Shown here piece after piece: positions 9,222 through 13,778 of a DNA stretch of 13,778 nt; position 1 is the stretch's first letter, and each line of letters opens with the position of its first letter. The DNA comes from JBFWVD01 sp050246915 (GTDB taxonomy: Bacteria; Actinomycetota; Acidimicrobiia; Acidimicrobiales; Ilumatobacteraceae). A program made the translations under genes and the position numbers. The notes under the pieces were generated by a model, which saw only the letters and a list, made by a program, of their open reading frames with translations, was not told the DNA's origin and searched no databases. The stretch covers positions 1 to 13,778 of the forward strand of contig JBFWVD010000107.1 in NCBI GenBank assembly GCA_050246915.1. The letters are read 5' to 3'.

Positions 9222-9281
9222 GGGGCGTCCATCGGCCTTGCCGCCGAACGAGTTGAGGCGACCACTGTCCAGTTGTCGCCG

Positions 9282-9297
9282 GGTAGTTCGAACGACC
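9282..9297. promoter_or_regulatory. 16-bp imperfect palindrome upstream of the hybrid kinase
   Basis: GGTAGTTCGAACGACC is symmetric apart from one mismatched pair and is centred on GTTCGAAC. It lies about 60 bases upstream of the kinase start (GTG 9221) in the 122-bp gap after the acyl-CoA dehydrogenase. This would suit an operator or activator site for an independent kinase promoter. No clear -10 was found. Confidence 0.35.
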
Positions 9298-9314
9298 TAC
9301 CAGGTGCGATAGGC

Positions 9315-9332
9315 GCGCAACTGGAGTTGCGC
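9315..9332 (-). terminator. 7-bp hairpin after the acyl-CoA dehydrogenase
   Basis: GCGCAAC (9315-9321) and GTTGCGC (9326-9332) pair around TGGA. It begins 11 bases past the dehydrogenase stop on the minus strand. There is no U tract, but the place and GC content fit an actinobacterial terminator. Confidence 0.45.
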
Positions 9333-9343
9333 CCGATCGGCTC

Positions 9344-10444
9344 TCAGGCTCGCGGGAGGCCGAGCATGCGCTCGGAGATGATGTTCCGCAACACGTTCGA
9401 GGTGCCCCCCATGATCGTGTACGCCGGGTTGTAGCAGAACGCCTTGGAGTCGGCGCTCCACAGGGTCGCTTCGGCGCCGAGCACCTCGGTGACGAACTGC
9501 GCCACTCGTTGCTCGTGCTCGGTGCAGAACGTCTTGGTCGCCGCCGAGAACTGATTGGGGCCCTGCTTGAGCACCTCGCGCAGCACCATCAGGCGCCCGA
9601 TGCGATAGCCGCTCTCCAACTGGGCGATCTGCTGACGCACACGGGCGTCGCTGGTATCGGCCTTGGCCTTCGCCGACAGATACAGCGCCTTGTTCGACAC
9701 CAGACGGTCGATGCCACCGCGCTCGTGTTCCAGCTGGCGCATGGTCTGCTTCCACGAGCCGCCCTCTTCGCCGACCCGATTGGCCACGGGAACGCGGACG
9801 TCGTCGAAGAACACCTCGCAGAAGTGCCTGTTGGTGGTGAGGTCCTTGATGGGACGGATGTCGATGCCCGGAGTCGTCATGGGAACGATGATCTCGCTGA
9901 TGCCGGCGTGAGGTGGACCCTCGTTGGTGGTGCGGCAGATCATGTAGCAGTAGTCCGCGCTGGCCCCGAAGCTCGTCCAGATCTTCTGACCGTTGATGAC
10001 GTAGTGGTCGCCATCGCGGGTGGCGAAGCTCGTCAGGCCCACCAGATCGGAGCCGGCGTTGGGCTCGCTCATGCCGATGCACCAACCGGTTTCGCCCGCC
10101 AAGATGCCGGGCAGGAACTGGCGCTTTTGTTCTTCGGTGCCGTACGCGAGCAGCGTGGGACCCATCTGCCGATCGGCGAACCAGCTGGCGGCGATGGGAG
10201 CGCCCAGCTCGATCATCGTCTCGGTGACCACGAACCGCTCGAGGGCGCTTCGGCCTCCGCCTCCGTACTCGGTTGGCCATGTCATGCCGATCCAGCCGCG
10301 TGCTCCGAGCTCTCGGGAGAACTCGCGGGAGAATCCGTTGATCCAGGAATCGGAGTACTGCCCGTAGCGGGCGATCGCGTCACGAGCCACGGTCTCGGCT
10401 TCAGTGCGGAGATCTTGCAGGGCGGAGGTCCATGAGAAGTCCAT
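9344..10444 (-). CDS. Acyl-CoA dehydrogenase (FadE-like)
   Basis: FAD-dependent enzyme that introduces the alpha,beta double bond into an acyl-CoA; cytoplasmic, 366 residues. Family signatures are WPTEYGGGGRS (56-66), the flavin/substrate motif GMSEPNAGSDL (124-134), NGQKIWTSFG (151-160), DVRVPVANRVGEEGGSW (215-231) and the C-terminal MGGTSNVLRNIISERMLGL (345-363). In medium- and short-chain enzymes the catalytic Glu is in the YEGT motif. Here that place is MGGT, so the base is more likely Glu239 or Glu241 in QLEHERGG, the region used by isovaleryl- and long-chain enzymes. Actinobacterial FadE proteins of this kind often act as heteromers in sterol or branched-chain degradation, but no partner subunit is adjacent, so the substrate is unknown. 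ATG 10444 has TAGCTT eight bases upstream (leaderless-type promoter). The phosphodiesterase gene ends 59 bases upstream. Confidence 0.93.
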   Translation of the reverse strand: MDFSWTSALQDLRTEAETVARDAIARYGQYSDSWINGFSREFSRELGARGWIGMTWPTEYGGGGRSALERFVVTETMIELGAPIAASWFADRQMGPTLLAYGTEEQKRQFLPGILAGETGWCIGMSEPNAGSDLVGLTSFATRDGDHYVINGQKIWTSFGASADYCYMICRTTNEGPPHAGISEIIVPMTTPGIDIRPIKDLTTNRHFCEVFFDDVRVPVANRVGEEGGSWKQTMRQLEHERGGIDRLVSNKALYLSAKAKADTSDARVRQQIAQLESGYRIGRLMVLREVLKQGPNQFSAATKTFCTEHEQRVAQFVTEVLGAEATLWSADSKAFCYNPAYTIMGGTSNVLRNIISERMLGLPRA

Positions 10445-10452
10445 CGCCCGAC

Positions 10453-10458
10453 AAGCTA
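10453..10458 (-). promoter_or_regulatory. Probable -10 element (TAGCTT) of the acyl-CoA dehydrogenase
   Basis: On the minus strand TAGCTT (TANNNT) is followed by eight bases, GTCGGGCG, and then ATG 10444. Transcription would begin at or just before the start codon, the same leaderless arrangement as the aldo/keto reductase. No good -35 is visible. Confidence 0.5.
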
Positions 10459-10470
10459 GGTGGCACGACG

Positions 10471-10488
10471 CCGGGCGTGCATACCCGG
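10471..10488. promoter_or_regulatory. Inverted repeat between phosphodiesterase and dehydrogenase genes
   Basis: CCGGG (10471-10475) and CCCGG (10484-10488) flank an 8-base centre containing TGCA. It lies 15 bases past the phosphodiesterase stop and just upstream of the dehydrogenase -10 box, so it could be a weak terminator for the former or an operator for the latter. Confidence 0.3.
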
Positions 10489-10503
10489 TTCAGCGATGCG
10501 GGA

Positions 10504-13500
10504 TCATGAACAGTCGTGCAGATGCGCGAGGGTCTGGCTGAGCGGGCCGGGTCGGCCGAGGTGGAAGCCTTGTCCGAAGTGGCAGCCGAGCTCGGTGGCG
10601 GCGATCGCCTCGAGCTCGGTCTCGATGCCCTCGGCGACGATCTGGAGCTCGACCGCTCCGGCCACCGTGACGCAAGCCTGCACGATGGCCCGATTGACGC
10701 GGTCGTGATCGAGGTCGCGCACGAAGGATTGGTCGATCTTGATCTGGTTCACGGGGAGGCGGCGCAGATAGCTGAGGCTCGCCGCGCCGGTGCCGAAATC
10801 GTCGATGTTGAGCAATACGCCCAGGTCCCGTAGGCGGCCGAGCTGGGTGTGCACGGCATCGTCGAGCGCCACCAGACCCCGCTCGGTGATCTCCAACTCG
10901 AGCTGGTCGGGAGGGAGATCGGCCTGCTCCAGTCCCTTGGTGACCACGTCCACCAGTGCGGGGTCGTTCACCAAGCTCACCGGCAGATTGACCGCAACCC
11001 GTCGACCGCTCAGGGCGTTGCCACCGCTTCGCCAGCCCGACGCGGCGAGCTGCAAGACGTGCTCGGTGAACGGCCGCACCAGAGTCGATTCCTCGACCAG
11101 GGCGATGAACCGTGACGGGCCGATCAGCCCGTGGTGAGGATGACGCCAACGCACCAGCGCCTCGGCCCCGGCCAGTGTGTTGTCAGCCAGGCGGAGCTTG
11201 GGTTGGAAGTCCACGTAGAACTCGCCGGCCGCCATCGCCCGGTCGACCTCGGCCAGGAGCGATGTGTCGCCTTCGTCCTTCTCCATCTCGGCCGACCAGG
11301 TCATGGACGGCCGCCGGCCGTCCATGGCGAACCATGCCGCTGTCTTGGCTCGGCGGATGATCTGGTCGGTGTCGTTGCCGTGCACGCTCGCCAGCGCGAC
11401 CCCAGCTGAGGCTTCGAGCCGCAAACGCAGTCCCGACACGTCAACCGGTCGTTGCACCTCGGTGACGATCGCTTCGGCCGCGGCTTTGATCTCGCTGGTG
11501 CGGCGGACGTCGTCGAGGAGCACCGCGAAGGTGGCACCACCGACGCGGGCGAGGGTCCGGCCCGCTGCGGTGTTGCTCAGCCGCTCGGCGACCTCGCGTA
11601 CGACATCGCTGGCCACGCGATAGCCGTGGACGCGTTGGATCTGTTCGAGCTGCGCCAACTCCACGACGACCAGGGCGGTCGCTGCGCTCGGATCGTCGCT
11701 GCGTCGATCGAGTTCCCGCGAGAGGCCCACGGCGTTGAGCAACCCGGTGTCGGGGTCGTGACGGGCCAGCCCCTCGAGTTGTTCCATCTGCTGCTCACGC
11801 TCGGTGACGTCGTGCAGCACCACCACCACGTCCCCGTCCGAGCCAGGCGCGGCCGATGCCAGTACCTCCCACACCCGGGAGTACGAGGTGACGATCCCGG
11901 CGGAGCTCCCGGTCTCGGCGGCGCGGCCGAGGAGCTGACTGAACGTGATGTCGTCGATGAGGTCTCCCATCGGCGTGGCGCCTTCTATGAATTCGATGCC
12001 CACTGCTGTGGCCGCCGGGTTGGCATAGCGCACGGCCATGGCGCCGACGAGATCACCGAGTCGATCGGGTGCCAGCACCAGGATCGGGTCCTGGAGACCC
12101 TCAGCCGCCAGCCGGAATCGTTGCTGGGCCTGGACCTCGCCGGTGCGGTCACCGATGGCGAACATCACCTGCCGCCCCGAGCGCATCGCGGTGATCTCCA
12201 GGATCCGGCCGCGTCCGACGACACCGAGCGCATCGCCGTTGTGGGTGCGGGTGATCGGTTTCGGCGATTCGAGTGCCGCGGCGGCCAGTTCGAGCAGGAG
12301 GCCCGGTGAGCTCACCAGGTTGCTGAGCGGTTGACCGGCCCGAGGTGCGCCGAAGAGCTCCTGGGCCGCTGGGTTGGCGTAGGCGACGCGCAGGTCCAAC
12401 GGGGCGTCCGAAGCGGGGTCCAGGTCGGTGTCGAACAAGATGAGACCCTCGCTGAGGCCTTCCACCGTGCGCCGGTAGCGCTCCGCCGACGCTTCGACCT
12501 CGCGGCGGGCGCGATGCTCGGTCGATCGATCCGTGGCCACCGAGATCAGCTCGTCACCGACGCGGCTGATTGCGATCTCGAGGTACTCCGACTCCAGCGA
12601 CGGGTCGAATCGGCCGTCGGTGTTGTCGATGTCGTAGCGGATCCGGCGGCATGTCGTCCACGCTTCGCGGGCGAGGTCCAGATACATCTCGCTGGAACCG
12701 AAGACCTCGGTGATGGTGCGCCCGATCATCGAGCGGCCCGTACCTCGAACAGAAGGTGCTTCGTAGTTGCTGTAGGCGATCCGTAGATCCACGATGCCCG
12801 CATCGTCGAACTCGGGGCGCATGATCAACAAGGCCTCGTGCAGCGAATCGATGACGGCGCGAAAGCGACTCTCTGAGACCTCGAGGTCGTGAGCCTTGGT
12901 CCGATCGGCGACCAGCTGGACGATGACATCACCCACCCGCAGCGTTGTCACCTCGAAGAAGACCGACAAGAACGAACCCTCATGTAGACCTTTGCGGTTG
13001 ATGAGGTAGGGCTCAGGTGGAGAGCCAGCCCATGCCTGCTCGGCCGAGAGATATGCCGATTCAGGCTCGAGGTAGATCTCCGACGCGCGCACCCCGGCGG
13101 TGATGTGGCCGCTGAAGGGTTGAGCAACAGCCGCGGGGTTGGCGTAGGACACGAGCAGATCGACGATGCGTCCGTCGTGGAACTCCGGTTCCAGGAGATA
13201 CAACGGTTGTTCGAGGGAGTCGATCACCTGACGGAAGAGCGACTCACCGCTTTCCGGGGACGAGACCTGGGACGGCGCGAACGACGCGACGTCGTTGGCG
13301 ACCGTGTCGATCGACCCGATCAAGGCATTGGTGGCTCCGCCACCGACGAAGCCGGCCTCGCTGTTGGCGACCTGCCTGGCGCTCTCATGGGCGCCCTCGA
13401 CCGCAGCGTCACTCGCACCTTGGCGTCGGGCTTTGGCAACAGCTGTTGACATGGCATCGACGATCGAGCCAATGCCGGCGACGGCGCTGTTGATGTCGGT

Positions 13501-13557
13501 CAGCGAAGCTGGATCCACCGGCGTGCCGGGTTCGCCGTGGTGATCTCGCTGCGCCAT
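10504..13557 (-). CDS. Multi-PAS degenerate GGDEF / intact EAL protein, probable c-di-GMP phosphodiesterase
   Basis: Probable hydrolase of cyclic di-GMP, soluble. Numbering from TTG 13569 (1021 residues): an Ala/Ser-rich, probably helical head (1-108), four PAS domains (about 112-225, 235-350, 365-478, 485-592), a GGDEF domain (about 598-755) and an EAL domain (about 770-1015). The GGDEF signature is GGATF (677-681), lacking the metal-binding acids, so cyclase activity is unlikely. The EAL domain keeps Glu803 (EALVRW), Asn861 (VNLP), Glu893 (EITE), Asp923-Asp924 (DDFGTG), Lys944 (IKID), Glu980 (AEGIE) and Gln1000 (GQGF), so hydrolysis is expected. PAS 1, 3 and 4 share YANPAA and PAS 2 has YSNYEAP, which points to internal duplication. 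ATG 13557 (MAQRDH) is preferred over TTG 13569. A 12-bp palindrome lies 14 bases upstream. No transmembrane segments are seen. Confidence 0.93.
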   Translation of the reverse strand: MAQRDHHGEPGTPVDPASLTDINSAVAGIGSIVDAMSTAVAKARRQGASDAAVEGAHESARQVANSEAGFVGGGATNALIGSIDTVANDVASFAPSQVSSPESGESLFRQVIDSLEQPLYLLEPEFHDGRIVDLLVSYANPAAVAQPFSGHITAGVRASEIYLEPESAYLSAEQAWAGSPPEPYLINRKGLHEGSFLSVFFEVTTLRVGDVIVQLVADRTKAHDLEVSESRFRAVIDSLHEALLIMRPEFDDAGIVDLRIAYSNYEAPSVRGTGRSMIGRTITEVFGSSEMYLDLAREAWTTCRRIRYDIDNTDGRFDPSLESEYLEIAISRVGDELISVATDRSTEHRARREVEASAERYRRTVEGLSEGLILFDTDLDPASDAPLDLRVAYANPAAQELFGAPRAGQPLSNLVSSPGLLLELAAAALESPKPITRTHNGDALGVVGRGRILEITAMRSGRQVMFAIGDRTGEVQAQQRFRLAAEGLQDPILVLAPDRLGDLVGAMAVRYANPAATAVGIEFIEGATPMGDLIDDITFSQLLGRAAETGSSAGIVTSYSRVWEVLASAAPGSDGDVVVVLHDVTEREQQMEQLEGLARHDPDTGLLNAVGLSRELDRRSDDPSAATALVVVELAQLEQIQRVHGYRVASDVVREVAERLSNTAAGRTLARVGGATFAVLLDDVRRTSEIKAAAEAIVTEVQRPVDVSGLRLRLEASAGVALASVHGNDTDQIIRRAKTAAWFAMDGRRPSMTWSAEMEKDEGDTSLLAEVDRAMAAGEFYVDFQPKLRLADNTLAGAEALVRWRHPHHGLIGPSRFIALVEESTLVRPFTEHVLQLAASGWRSGGNALSGRRVAVNLPVSLVNDPALVDVVTKGLEQADLPPDQLELEITERGLVALDDAVHTQLGRLRDLGVLLNIDDFGTGAASLSYLRRLPVNQIKIDQSFVRDLDHDRVNRAIVQACVTVAGAVELQIVAEGIETELEAIAATELGCHFGQGFHLGRPGPLSQTLAHLHDCS

Positions 13558-13570
13558 ACCCGTGGCCAAT

Positions 13571-13582
13571 CGGCACGTGCCG
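13571..13582. promoter_or_regulatory. Perfect 12-bp palindrome upstream of the phosphodiesterase gene
   Basis: CGGCACGTGCCG is a perfect palindrome 13 bases upstream of ATG 13557 (minus strand). It would overlap a promoter or the 5' end of the mRNA, which suits a repressor site. The rest of the 97-bp gap shows no convincing -35/-10 pair. Confidence 0.4.
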
Positions 13583-13632
13583 GCCTAACGGTGAGGGTTT
13601 GATCGAGGCTTGAGGCCTTGCTGAACGGGTCT

Positions 13633-13651
13633 GGCTCCGCCGAGCGGTGCC
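13633..13651 (-). terminator. Stem-loop after the right-edge gene
   Basis: GGCTCCG and CGGTGCC (plus-strand spelling) pair around CCGAG with one T-T mismatch. It starts three bases past the minus-strand stop codon at 13657-13655. No U tract. Confidence 0.4.
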
Positions 13652-13654
13652 GGG

Positions 13655-13778
13655 TCAGGCGGCGTTGAAGTAGCCGACGGTGTCGATGACGATGCGGGCG
13701 CAGCCGTTGTAGTTGGTGATGTTGATGGTGCCGTCGGGTGCGACTTTGGTGATGGCGGAGTTGGCGATGGTTTGGCCG
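13655..13778 (-). CDS. C-terminal fragment of a probable exported protein with VGYF ending (partial)
   Basis: Only the last 41 codons are in the window; the gene runs off the right edge and stops at TGA 13657-13655. The fragment reads GQTIANSAITKVAPDGTINI, then TNYNGCARIVIDTVGYFNAA. Nearly every third codon base is C, far above chance, so it is truly coding. A beta-strand-rich stretch ending in (V/I)D-x-V-x-GYF is familiar from the C-terminal domain of exported Acidimicrobiia and other actinobacterial proteins such as proteases and wall hydrolases. That assignment is from memory of the motif, not a search. The function of the whole protein cannot be inferred. It is followed by a stem-loop and is probably a separate transcript from the phosphodiesterase. 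Confidence 0.75.
   Translation of the reverse strand, partial: GQTIANSAITKVAPDGTINITNYNGCARIVIDTVGYFNAA

Noticed and set aside
9284..9300. GTTCGAAC as a tRNA T-loop
   Set aside because: No acceptor, D or anticodon stems can be drawn around it, and no CCA-like end fits.
9509..10435. 308-codon open frame on the plus strand
   Set aside because: Antisense of the acyl-CoA dehydrogenase; no domain.

Overview
This is a 13.8-kb stretch of high-GC DNA that reads as an actinobacterial chromosome, probably of the class Acidimicrobiia. That placement is an inference. It rests on GC-rich codon third positions, multi-PAS regulators built on a repeated YANPAA motif, a ferrochelatase with the cysteine pattern of [2Fe-2S] actinobacterial enzymes, probable leaderless promoters (TANNNT 6-8 bases before the start codon), and a secreted-type C-terminus ending in a VGYF motif at the right edge. 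I see no tRNA, rRNA, CRISPR array, insertion sequence or phage gene.

Layout. The left edge has a perfect 15-bp hairpin (66-98), then a plus-strand PAS/LuxR-type regulator (about 349-2031) and a plus-strand aldo/keto reductase (2085-3068) with its own leaderless-type promoter. Next is a plus-strand DesK/NarX-like membrane histidine kinase (about 3217-4422). It faces, tail to tail, a NarL-type response regulator on the minus strand (4517-5206). The 94-bp gap between them is packed with inverted repeats and three 13-bp tandem repeats. Everything further right is on the minus strand. Reading in the direction of transcription, these are a partial C-terminus of a probable exported protein (13655-13778), a PAS4-GGDEF(degenerate)-EAL protein (10504-13569), an acyl-CoA dehydrogenase (9344-10444), a large hybrid histidine kinase with HPt domain (6351-9221), ferrochelatase (5285-6316) and the NarL-type regulator.

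How the genes may work together. Five of the eight full-length genes are signal-transduction proteins: one PAS/LuxR transcription factor, one DesK-like kinase, one NarL-type regulator, one hybrid kinase ending in HPt, and one probable cyclic-di-GMP phosphodiesterase. The hybrid kinase, ferrochelatase and response regulator are co-directional with gaps of 34 and 78 bp and may be co-transcribed. The NarL-type regulator could then receive phosphate from two sources, the convergent DesK-like kinase and the hybrid kinase's HPt domain. The heme enzyme sits inside this signalling row, so heme- or redox-linked sensing is possible, but nothing in the sequence proves it. The reductase and the acyl-CoA dehydrogenase look like independently transcribed metabolic genes. 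No gene looks frameshifted or recently transferred. The most distinctive features are the His-Gly (not His-Asp) phosphoacceptor motif of the DesK-like kinase, the degenerate GGDEF paired with an intact EAL domain, and the repeat-rich convergent gap.
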